Source of the DNA: Bisporella sp. PMI_857
Taxonomy: Eukaryota; Ascomycota; Leotiomycetes; Helotiales; Helotiaceae
Length of the DNA: 64,000 bases
Direction of reading: 5' to 3'
Assembly (NCBI GenBank): GCA_021307315.1
Contig: JAJSPD010000007.1
Location: 1,097,256-1,161,255, forward strand
This document shows, piece by piece, positions 54,553-64,000 of this stretch (the first letter of the stretch is position 1; the number at the start of each line of letters is the position of its first letter). The notes under the pieces were generated by a model. The model was not told where the DNA came from and made no database searches. It was given only the letters and a program-made list of their open reading frames with translations. The translations under genes and the position numbers were made by a program.

Positions 54553-55883
54553 ATGTTCTTTATATCTCAATCCCGAAACGGTCTTCCACGCTGGGCACAT
54601 GTACCACCATCGATTAAACAGAGAAGGGAATCAATTTGGTACAGAATTGTGATTTCCATAGCTTTCTTCATTGCGGTCTTTATTGTTGCCATTTTGGGGC
54701 CTTTTCGATTCCATACCTCAAACGCGCTTTTTCATGACCCCATATCGGAAGAAGAATTTATTTCAACATTATATCAAGCTACGATAGATGACTTCAATCC
54801 AGCACCTATATCTACCTACTGTGCCCATGAAAATTGGAACACAAGTGTAGTTATCAACTGTGATCGTATTTTTGGTGGGATAGGTATGTTTGACATCCAG
54901 GTTGTTCGGCCTTTTTAACTTGTATAGGAAACACAAGACAGCGAATCTTGACTTGTCTTCGGCATGGGATGAAGTCGGGAATGGGCTTGATTATTCCCAA
55001 GATAGAGCTCCGTTCTAAAGATGATCTAGCCGTTCTGGAGTCCGACGGGGATAGTCCCTTGGAATACAGTTTCAATCGTGAAATTCTGATAGATCGGCTG
55101 AATTCTTCTTGTCCGAAGATGACCATCTATAATACCATTGAAGCAGCTTCTCTACCGGGTATCGAAATATACCATTTCCCAACCCAGATAGGGCGAATGT
55201 GAGTAGTTCCTAGCAAGGTTTTAGGCCGGTAACTTACTCATTCTAGGAGCATTTGTGAAGATGATGCGGGCTTTGCAACGAACTTCGGGTCCCTTCTCAT
55301 GTTTCCAGAACACATCTACCATCTTGCCTTTCAAGCACTCTATACTATGAACACCCAGCACCAGGTTACAGCATCTGCAACTAACCTTTCAAGTCCAACA
55401 AATTACATGGGTCTCCATCTTCGAACATCATCTGATGCAACCCAAGCTGGTTGGTCTTCGTTTGAGAAGCAAAGTGAGCAGTATCTAAGGCTTGCCTCCT
55501 CATTACCGTACTCCTTGATATACCTCGCTTCTGGTAATGGGACATCAATATCCCAATTCAGGGAAGAGGCAAAAAATATGACTGTTGTAGTAAAAGAGGA
55601 TCTTCTGCCAGAAAATGGTCTTGAGAAGCTGAGGAGCCTCACGTGGGACCAGGCGGCACTGGTGGACTATCTGATACTCCGGCAAGCAGGCTTCTTTGCT
55701 GGGCTTACAGAGAGTTCTTTCTCATGGAATGTGGCGGGAGCGAGAACTGCCATTAAGGCAGGAGTTGAAGGTGTTTGTGGAAATCAAGAAGCAACATTTG
55801 CGGAAGGGGTTGCCTGGCAGGACGAGTGGTCACTAATTATAGGAGATAATGGTAATGAATTTAAAGGGAGGCTTTGGCCATGA
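54553..55883 (+). CDS. O-fucosyltransferase-like type II membrane glycosyltransferase
   Basis: Exons 54553-54883, 54928-55198 and 55247-55883 with introns of 44 and 48 nt, all in frame; 412 aa. A single hydrophobic anchor near residues 32-53 (IVISIAFFIAVFIVAILGPF) after a short basic N-terminus implies a type II Golgi/ER protein. The catalytic region resembles the GDP-fucose O-fucosyltransferase fold: CDRIFGGIGNTRQRILTCLR and GLIIPKIELR near the nucleotide site, MGLHLRTSSDATQAGW with the HxR motif, and LTWDQAALVDYLILRQAG followed by FFAGLTESSFSWN at the C-terminus. Such filamentous-fungal families lack assigned acceptors. The ATG at 54553 is used since codons before it lack one. Confidence 0.75.
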
Positions 55884-57625
55884 GATAAATAATATAAGAA
55901 GTATGATCTACAAATATATCCAGAGTTTACTCTACCAAGCAGTGTACAATCGACACACGCAGAGGCTGCCAAAGAAGGCTAACAGTAGTGCGCTTTAGCG
56001 ATTTAGTCAACTTGCGATATTCAGTAAAACCAGCGAATTAGCGAGCTGGAGCTGGCTACAATTTAAGACAGATTTGAGGATCATAAACGCGTTTACTACA
56101 GATCATATTGGAGCGAAATGTCGCTATAAAAGTCAACAAATCTGAGTCTAGTGTAACAGCCCTTGGGCCTGAGGCTCGGTAGGCACGCTTACACAGAGAA
56201 CCTAGGGGTGGCATGTGACTGGATCGATCAGAGGGATCAGAGCACTGATTCAAATGATCCAAGTGATCCAAACCCACTAAGATCCTATATAGGTAGATAG
56301 AATATCTTAGGAATAGGAGCTTCGTGCTTAACTCAAATAGTATTCTCTTATACTAGTTATTGGGATTATATACAACATGCGCGACTCCCTGCTTCTCCGC
56401 AGGCTTCCCAACCCCACCGACGAGATCTTTTATTTATCAGTCCAGGGCTGATAGACCGTAAAATCCTCGACTTATAAAAACTAAAAACAATAATATCTGT
56501 CTGTTAACAGGTTTCTGCCTAATCTTAGACTGGGTAATTATAATTGAAGGCTTGACTAGTTGTTTTACGCATAAAAGAATACATTAATATTAGCACTGTC
56601 CGGTACAAACTAATTAAAAAATTAAAAAATTAAAAAATTTGCAATGCAAAACAAAAAGCTTGAAATTCCTTTTTTTTATATCGGCTAATATTTTGTAGAG
56701 TCTTAAAAATACATCAGCGGAAAAACTTGGAGTATATGCCGGGATACTTATCACCTTACAAAAGGCGTAGTAGCTATTGACTACGCTCTTGCGGTGGTGA
56801 TATTAGTTCCTTGATTGGTTATATTCAGGTTCTAAGCTACGGTCTATCGCGAGGTGGTTGTAGAACCCCGAGTGACCATAATTCACGTGGCTTATTTACA
56901 TGCGTACCAACGATAAAAAACAGTAAATAAATATATGAAGTAATAGTAGCTTAACAAGGATTAAATAACCGTCCACCGAAATGCTTGGTGGTCTAATAGT
57001 AATCTTTAATGGTCTAACAATTTTGATACTCTCCAAGACGCAAGTAAAATTGGGAAAAGCTACATCCACTAGTTGGAATTCAGAACTACGAACATTTCAT
57101 CTGCAGGTTTATGGGCTTTAAGGTAGGGCAAATCGGTCACGTGTAGTTTAAAGGTTCCAAATGACGTAGTAATTTGTTTATATCTAGGAAAGCTAGTCTT
57201 CTACCAGTCCATCTATACTAAAGTTAGTGCATTATAGGAAATTTAACTATTATGTAGTAGTTGGTTAACCATATTTAACCAGCAAGATAACAATGAGAAG
57301 CTATCAGCAGATCTTTGGCATGTCTAAGAACATGGCTGGTTCATTCCATCTTTCCTAACTGCACTTGATGCGCCAACACTGCATCGTATGGAGCCACGAT
57401 TTCCCAAGCCACTGACCGACCCCGGTCAAGTTAATGTGTCAGTACTTACATTGTGCGGAAAAGAATATCTTTCCTCGCAACCCCAATCTTGAATCGCGCA
57501 ACTCACCTGGTTGCTTTCGAATTTGCCTTTTAAGAGGCTACTTATCTATCTGTTTGCAGATTATCATTCTCAATCACAACACTGAAATTAGATCCTGATC
57601 TATAATCACCTAGACTCGACACAAA
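55884..57625. other. Long AT-rich gene-free stretch
   Basis: About 1.7 kb, no supportable gene. 56600-56645 is made of A-rich TTAAAAAA units repeated four times. TGATCC words cluster at 56215-56270. CCAACTAGT-like and GGTTAACC words occur without clear order. Confidence 0.5.
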
Positions 57626-58172
57626 ATGCCTGCCCTCCAACGAATCATTCCCTCTCAGGGCAAATTCTGGGATACTCTTGACCCTGATAATGTGCAACAA
57701 GTTCTAGAAGCCGTTAAAGAAGAGGTAAAACTCCGTATCAAGGCTCGCAATATAAGATCTAATTTCCTCTTAATATCAGTTCCAGAGACCAGAGCCAGCG
57801 GACGAGCTTCACTATCTTAGTAGTATGTCGACAGGTTCCCCGACGGGAGACCACAAGCCGTGTTACCGCGATTGCCTGATATTTATCCTCCGTGGTGAAT
57901 TTATTATCAAAGGGCAGGGACGTTTCACAGAGGCTGGCTGCGCGTATCGCGTCAAGGACGAGGCTTGGATTTGGCTATGTGGGACGACGACCATAGTTGT
58001 CATGGAAGAAGGGGAAGAGAAAGGCCGATGTCTGAGAGACACGCAAGAACTTCGGGAACTTATCCTGACAGAGAGGGATGGTCCCGGAATGATGAGGAAG
58101 AAAGCTAAGAAGCTACTGAGCGAACATTTACAGGAAATACGATCTTCTGCGAGGATTCACCGACCATGGTAG
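57626..58172 (+). CDS. Small two-exon protein of unknown function
   Basis: Exon one 57626-57724 and exon two 57780-58172 join at phase 0 across a 55-nt GTAAAA...TATCAG intron; product 163 aa. Without splicing the first frame stops at 57820, and the second frame is open upstream of its own ATG exactly to the acceptor, which supports one gene. The chain begins MPALQRIIPSQGKFWDTLDP, and past the junction reads FQRPEPADELHYLSS. A central beta-rich stretch (CLIFILRGEFIIKGQGRF, WIWLCGTTTIVVMEEGE) precedes a basic helical end. The alternation of hydrophobic strands would suit a small beta-barrel or cupin-like fold, but I recognise no signature residues. No targeting signals. Confidence 0.6.
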
Positions 58173-58674
58173 GTCCCGTGTTTCTATGGACAGATCTTCG
58201 ACGCGGGGATATGAAGATGGAGCCTAATTCCAATCAATGGCCCTGGGCATCAGAACTCCATACCATCTATAGTAGTGTCTCGCAGACGTTCTATATATGT
58301 TAATTCAATTTTGGTTATTGACTTACCTTGATGCATTTCTCCTTGAATACAGAAAGTGAGTTGCTAGCGGCGTCCCTAAGCCAAGTTATCAATTGCATCC
58401 GATATTCGATTTGCATTGTTACTTTAAAGACAAAATATACTTGTCAAAATAGACCTGAATTGTGACTCGAGTGAGCGGGAGGTCGGCAGTGGTATAGTAT
58501 GATACAGTCTGATATATCTATGCCTACATCAAAACATTATATAGAGAGTAACTCGACAAAGAAGTCTCCACCGCAACTAACGCCCTAAATTCTAGCATTT
58601 CAGAAGCGCAGTGGAGGCACCATTCCATCTGATTTAGCTCTAGTTCCCAGCGCAAGAAGGTACGCTTCGACTAG
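58173..58674. other. Convergent gap, no gene seen
   Basis: About 500 bp between converging stop codons, without recognisable signals. Confidence 0.6.
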
Positions 58675-59475
58675 CTAGTCTCTGTTCCTCCTGTCAAAGT
58701 CTCCCCACCAATCCGCCTCCTCTCTCGGATTCTCTGCCCAGTAATCATAATTATAATCGTCATAACTATCAAATTCTCCAACACTCTCCAATTCTTCCCG
58801 TTCTGTGACCTTAACTGTCCATCCGCGACCGCGCATCTCGTCCCTCAGATCAAGACTAGGGGCATCGTCATACACATTAACGACAAGCTCTTCCAGTGAC
58901 GAAATTTCCTTGAAGCACGCATCTACCAGCGCCAGCGCTTCTGCTGCAGCACGAGGATTATTGAGCGAATCAAGGGAGCGCTCCACTACAGTGGTAGTCT
59001 CAAGCGATGTCTCGAGCGTGGCAAGATTAATGCATTTATCGCGGATGAGTTCCAAGGCCAGTATGCTATCTCCTTGGAGTGCAACGTTTCCAGTGTAATA
59101 GCCGTCAAAGCTTGGAAATGCAATGCAGATTCGGCGTAGAAAGCCTGCGTTCTGACTTCCGATACGATCGAGAAATGAGGCGAGAATCGCACGTGGGGGT
59201 TCGTACGTATACGAGGCCACTGATTCTCCTACCATGAAGCTATTCATAGAGTAGAGCAGCGGGGCCGCTTCACGGTAGATTTGTTTGTTGACCGCGAGGA
59301 TTGCGGGACAAAGATCGAATCCTTTCCGGGTCGGCGACCACAAAGGCTGGGGTAATGCCTCGGAGACGCTGTTCAAGTGATATCCTGTTATTTCTATTGG
59401 CTCTGCAAGAACGAGGAGCAGCTCATAGATTTGGTTCCGGATCTCGCTCGGAAAGCTGGAGAAGTCGGTGGGCAT
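58675..59475 (-). CDS. 2EXR/F-box-like domain protein
   Basis: Single exon from ATG 59473-59475, 266 aa. The N-terminus, DFSSFPSEIRNQIYELLLVL, is the F-box-like helix of the fungal 2EXR group; next come LCPAILAVNKQIYREAAPLLY and NSFMVG, the second characteristic block (L..NRQI..EA...LY..N.F). The middle has alternating helices with ALVDACFKEISSLEELVVNV, and the end is strongly acidic (SYDDYNYDYWAENPREEADW). The family is expanded in Pezizomycotina and likely provides substrate adaptors for Skp1-Cullin ligases, though Skp1 binding is not shown. A complete, ordinary member. Confidence 0.82.
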   Translation of the reverse strand: MPTDFSSFPSEIRNQIYELLLVLAEPIEITGYHLNSVSEALPQPLWSPTRKGFDLCPAILAVNKQIYREAAPLLYSMNSFMVGESVASYTYEPPRAILASFLDRIGSQNAGFLRRICIAFPSFDGYYTGNVALQGDSILALELIRDKCINLATLETSLETTTVVERSLDSLNNPRAAAEALALVDACFKEISSLEELVVNVYDDAPSLDLRDEMRGRGWTVKVTEREELESVGEFDSYDDYNYDYWAENPREEADWWGDFDRRNRD

Positions 59476-60296
59476 GTCCGCGTGCCAATTTCAGGCCGAA
59501 AATTGGCGAGGTACAAAATATAGTTGGAGAGAAACAAGTGGCATGTGCAAATTTTATATGCTTGAATATAACTGAGACACGTGAAGGATTTGGCTTAGGG
59601 ACTCTCTGTCAGTCAGTTTGATTGGCAATGTTGACGTGCACTTATTATGTCGAGGCTAGGCTGGACATGCTTGCCAGCACCGATCCCCAAGCATTCACGG
59701 CTTCATGGTTTAATAGCATATGATACACTCCCGCGAGTAGTCTGATCTTCCCCGCCCCGCAGTATTTCGTCACACACAGACGGAAAGCCTCCTAGGAACA
59801 TTCCTATTTAGTAGTGTTCACTAGCATCTTGTTTTCGCAAGCTCAAACAGTGTCTAATTGGATGAAACCTGAGGCCTCCTGCATGGGGTTCGCATTCTGT
59901 GGAGCATTTGAATTGTTGTCGAACATTGTATGGATTGAGAGCAGCTGGGCATTTTTTAAATATATCCTTTCACAGAAAGGCTGCGCACATTCAGGAGCCC
60001 TCTATAATTCTAATTCAATATCTCGGGACTCCTTATTGGCATTCATAAATGGCGTTCCTTCCGTTGCCAACAATCCCAGGAATATCATCACCTTTCAATC
60101 TTGCCTAATAATGCTAATATTAGTTGGTCAGACAATCCCCTTTGAATACACAAAATAGATTATAGATCGTGGTCACGTGGAATGTGACGAAACTGGATCA
60201 TTATGATTCATTATATAACTAAAACCTCCGACGATTAATCTCTTTACATGAATCCGGAACGGTCTCCTTCCAATCATCGATTCTCGTAAAGGTCCT
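59476..60296. other. Intergenic stretch, no gene seen
   Basis: About 820 bp. A 114-codon plus-strand frame at 59814-60158 lacks any known domain or codon pattern typical of the coding genes here. Confidence 0.5.
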
Positions 60297-60545
60297 TCAT
60301 GGCAGTGGCACCAATAGCACCGCCGCACAAGCAGCTTGACAAGTTCCAAATGCACTGTTACATGCAATGATAGTCGCTGGAGCTGTTGCTCCAAGGGTAG
60401 CGCCCCACGTAAACCCAGCGGCACCGTAACAGGCCATAACAACCGTGGAACATCCTGCCTGACAAACGCCATAGCCTATAAGGCTAGCTGCTATAGGAGG
60501 GGTGAAAGCCATAAGCAAAGTAATGGTAGAACTCGAGATTTGCAT
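60297..60545 (-). CDS. Small Cys-rich hydrophobic secreted protein, Zys-like
   Basis: Single exon, 82 aa. The first 22 residues (MQISSSTITLLMAFTPPIAA) act as a signal peptide or anchor. The body has a compact repeated Cys pattern: GYGVCQAGCSTVVMACYGAA, then FTWGATLGATAPATI, then ACNSAFGTCQAACAAVLL. This motif pair (CQxGC...MACY and CN..FG.CQAAC) belongs to a little-studied family annotated from the zygote-specific class V gene of Chlamydomonas, with many fungal and invertebrate members. Function is unknown; the six Cys could form disulphides around a Gly/Ala hairpin. The intact frame and conserved spacing argue for a real gene. Confidence 0.72.
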   Translation of the reverse strand: MQISSSTITLLMAFTPPIAASLIGYGVCQAGCSTVVMACYGAAGFTWGATLGATAPATIIACNSAFGTCQAACAAVLLVPLP

Positions 60546-63500
60546 CTTCAGAGTAGCGTTTTATTTTGCCGATACTAGTAAGATAAGTATATGCTATTGG
60601 AGTAGTGATTTGGCAGGGCTTTATGTACCTAAATATTCAAACTTAGAAGAATCTGTTACGGCAAGGGCTCTTGAACAGTCTGATAATCGATAAAATTGGT
60701 AGCGCGGCCTCATATACTTATAACTACGATTCGTGCATAGAAATAGTGATTAATCGACTGCGTTTCTGCTATCACTTTCCCGCATCCCGCGTTTCAGACA
60801 GCCACGAATCTTATCTCCAATCAAAGACCATCACACTTGTGAAGCGAGTTAGATCATGATCAAAAAAAGTAGGCAATCGACACTCCGCCAATAATGTAAA
60901 GTATTCACCGCCGTTCCTGTGTTGGTTTGTGAGGCCAACTGCTGAGAAGTGATCCAATGATTCGTACTGATGATCTAGACTCGGTAAGCAAACGAGGGGG
61001 GTTGCAAACCCCGCCTTTCCCCTTGTCTGCGACCATTGGTTCTGTTTGAGGATACCCCATGCCCTTGTGTAACCATCAACGAAGTGTGGGAGTACAGGAC
61101 ATAGATATTCTCCACCGAGGCGGAGATCTGGCCCTACGCCATCAACCCTCTCGCGTCATGAAAAGTAAATATTTGTTTAACAACCGTGTTTATGCGGTGG
61201 GGATCTGTACAGAGATGTAACTGACCGAGTAGGAGTGCTGGCCAGCTGTTCCCGCACGACATAACGATCTTCGGAGCACGCATTCATTTTAAAGACCAGT
61301 CAGTAGACGAACCAATCGCTCGGCAAGCTTCTGTGTTTACACTTATATGCTTTGCCGTGCATGCACTCTGACGTGGTGGAAGATGTGATCCATATTGCCT
61401 CGCCTTTTAGGAGCTGACTTGAGGGACAAGCGTCGGTGGTGTGGAATTTGATCTGGCAGGTTCCGTTTCCTATCACCTACCTTCTTCTATATGACGTCCA
61501 GGAAGTGAAATATCACCCGAAGCACAGTGTATCGAAGGCGATTGCGCGCGCCTTGCTCGAAGGTGCCAGCGCCAAGTCCTGGAGGCAGGCTGTAGACCTG
61601 CGATGATACAACTAAGTGAAATTCCTTTTTAATGAAATCTAATTTGTACAAATAACTATTGACATTGTTTTAATATATAATTATATTTAAATTTTATGTA
61701 CTAAGCATAGATATTGAAATTGTTAATTACGTAATACAATTAGTATTCGATTCGGAAGGCATTTATTAGTGAAGAGATATTTTCCTTGATCTTGTTGTCT
61801 AACCGGATTATAAATTCGAATTTCTAAACCGGCCCATTTCAAGCCTTTTAACGAGCATTATAATTTGGAAGAAATATGCCATGGCCTTCTCATTGGTATT
61901 GTGATTTAGCGTATTACAGACTCTGAACAGCGGGAACAAAAATTTTGATGTTGTCCCAAAATGCGAGTAAAATTGAAAAACCACAGACACTAGTTGCAAT
62001 TTAGAAACTACAACCCTTTTACTGGTAGAGTAACAACGGTCATGTGGGTGTTAAGGGTTACAGAATCATGTGATGTTTTGACTTTATCTGGCCGAGATAG
62101 TCCTGAATAGATCAACTAATATTTGAAACGCCTTACTCATCTGCTTCATCTTGTTGTTGAGCCGTATTTGGTGCCTTCAATTAATATTAGGGAGGCACTT
62201 GCAAATGAAAAGTTATCATCGACCAACTCCTTCCCTCTTTTGCTTCCTATGCCGTTGGTAAGCTTGCTGCTCTTCCTCAGGCGCTGATTACCCTTGAGCG
62301 TCTCATTACATGACTTCGCCATCCTGTTTCTTAGTTCATCGCAATTCATCTGATTCCCACGTTCTCAGATCAAATTCGTCAAATTCTGACTACAATGTTA
62401 ATAGAGCGCAAAGAAGCTACAAAGAGGACACTTTCGCAATATGCCCAGTACTTTGTCTTCAGTTGTAGGTTGGTTGAAAATAGGATGCCGTAAAGGGGGT
62501 ACTGCTCTCCCCTCCAGTCAATTCGTTCTTCTGTTCCATAACTTCCCTGAATACCTCCCTTCTTATATCCCATTGTTAGACAGACTCCTAAATCCTTTAG
62601 CTCTGAGCCTATTTTGTTAATTTATTCAACCCTTTTTTTCGTGCAAGTTGCCATTAACTGCCTTTAATGCCAAAAAGCGAGACTCTCGGGAACTTCTTCT
62701 CACGATCTCGTAGAAAAGTTTTTGCAATCAACTCAGACATTTTCAATAGAGAACTTAAGAAAAACTTCAGCCAGGAATGGAGAAGTCTTCTACCTCTTCT
62801 TCATATTTAAGCAGAATACAACGACAGTCAACTGCCAAGTGACAGTATTTCTCGACAAATGACCGCTCCCAGACCCAAAGAAAGAGTTAAGATCATCAAC
62901 GTTGAGGCAGATGAAAAAGTGGCTTCACGTCGAACACACCCATGGGCTACAAATACGAGGTCACATTTCGGATGGCGATGTTCTCGTGATCTATCTCTCT
63001 AGGTATCCGGCTCAACAGATAGATATGCCTTACATGTAATTTCTACACGACACCGTTTGAGCATGCCATCTCGAGTCAAGATGTCCCCGACGCTGCAAAA
63101 TTCCAGACTCGGCAGATTCGACAGAATACTCTTCGGATGCCTCTGCAGCCTCCAAGCCATCCGTAGAATACTTATTTAATAACGCCATAGGATACGGGCT
63201 CATTACAATTGCATTCTGTAAATCTTACAAAAATTAAAACGCACTGCTCACTCATAGCTCCTTTACCGCCTTTTTGACTAACGTTTCTAGCTAGTTGTAT
63301 TGTAGTTTAGTAACAATAAAAACATAAAAGGAATAATTTCGAAAAAAGGAGTGATATATACAGAAAGTAAAAGAAGGCTACATCTGACTTTCCTTTACGT
63401 GACTTTTTTTACTTCTTGTACATATTACTCCTTTTTTCGAAAGTATTTTTATTTTTGTTATTGCAATACAACTTCTTTTTACAGCGCACCTGTATTTCAA

Positions 63501-64000
63501 TATAACTATAACGGTTTACTAGAAACGTTAGCTGGAAATGTTAGTTATACTAGCTAAATTAATCAGGTCTGCCAGGAAAATCAGCAAAAAACGCATTGCT
63601 TTAATATTTTTTGGTTTGTAAACTAATAGCAGATTTTAATTACGATTTGAAATCTGATTAATTGTTATATTCTATTACCCCATTTTGCGTTGTTGTACGT
63701 TGGTCGTTATACCATGCCACATAAGGCAATAAATGGAAGTTTTAGCTTTTGGTCTGGTCTTTGGTCATAAAATTTATCCCTCGAAGGGAACTGGACAAAT
63801 GGAACAAGTTACAAAACTCATCTACTTAGAATTTAATTATATTCATCTTACCGCAACAAGTCATAATTATAGTAATAACCCTATAGATTAATGTTCACCA
63901 TAACAGCGTTGAACTATTCAGTGCAGCAGTACATTAAAGTCTTTCAGACCGCTCATCATTCGCACTATTTCATTATAGTGAAATTTCATTACATTCTTCT
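60546..64000. other. Gene-free terminal stretch
   Basis: About 3.4 kb with no supportable gene. 60890-61615 is GC-richer than its flanks but broken by stops in every frame, perhaps decayed coding DNA. 61640-61780 and 63200-64000 are very AT-rich. A foldback element lies at 63277-63534. Confidence 0.5.
63277..63534. mobile_element. Foldback (long imperfect inverted repeat) element
   Basis: ACTAACGTTTCTAG at 63277-63290 is matched by CTAGAAACGTTAG at 63522-63534 in reverse complement. Inner arms also pair: TTCGAAAAAAGGAGT near 63337-63351 with ACTCCTTTTTTCGAA near 63427-63441, and AGTTGTATTG with CAATACAACT. The loop is around 63370-63400. No coding capacity; it resembles a foldback or MITE-like hairpin. 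Confidence 0.72.

Noticed and set aside
59814..60158. Plus-strand 114-codon frame
   Set aside because: No homology recognised and no start context; treated as chance.

Overview
The window is nuclear DNA of a filamentous ascomycete (Pezizomycotina). The evidence is short introns of about 46 to 120 nt with GT...AG ends, HET-domain genes, a Clr5-domain gene, a 2EXR/F-box-like gene, an Rds1/LsdA-type ferritin-fold gene, and an Erp38-type PDI. A leotiomycete-like fungus would fit, but nothing seen here fixes the class. Most genes were resolved by hand-joining exons in frame; coordinates span start to stop and exons are given in the evidence. I recognised no rRNA, tRNA or CRISPR.

Region by region. 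0.1-5.4 kb: a Zrg17-type zinc transporter divergent from a two-TM protein of unknown function, then a secreted ferritin-fold protein. 5.5-28 kb is accessory in character: a frameshifted AIM9/APH-like kinase pseudogene, two divergent C2H2 zinc-finger genes (one fused to ankyrin repeats that contain a recent 201-bp duplication), an SDR oxidoreductase, a HET gene with a stray kinesin-light-chain-type TPR fragment behind it, a DUF3632-like gene cut by an in-frame TAG, a 362-bp pogo/Fot1-type MITE, a second HET gene, and a three-exon Clr5-domain gene. 28.9-33.6 kb is core: an Erp38-like PDI, a small three-exon HSBP1-like gene, and the DscA/Tul1 RING ligase. 33.9-41 kb is again accessory: a small Cys protein, an ankyrin gene with unresolved 5' end, decayed sequence, a NUDIX gene and a HET pseudogene. 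41-50.8 kb is a compact housekeeping block: Ase1/PRC1, CSN5, mitochondrial GluRS, a class A Hsp40 ending in CAQQ, and ribosomal protein eL32. 52.5-60.5 kb has a one-TM surface protein, an O-fucosyltransferase-like type II enzyme with a 129-bp tandem duplication upstream, an unknown two-exon gene, a 2EXR/F-box-like gene and a Zys-like small secreted peptide. 60.5-64 kb has no supportable gene and contains a foldback element.

Connections. PDI and DscA/Tul1 both serve the secretory pathway. HSBP1 and DscA share a 276-bp divergent promoter, Ase1 and CSN5 another of 676 bp, and GluRS and Hsp40 a third of 414 bp. The two intact HET genes, HET pseudogene, TPR fragment and ankyrin genes look like remains of a fungal allorecognition repertoire undergoing birth and death. 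No convincing wholly new system was found; the best candidates are the paired C2H2 genes around a perfect 11-bp inverted repeat, and the HET/TPR/DUF3632 stretch.
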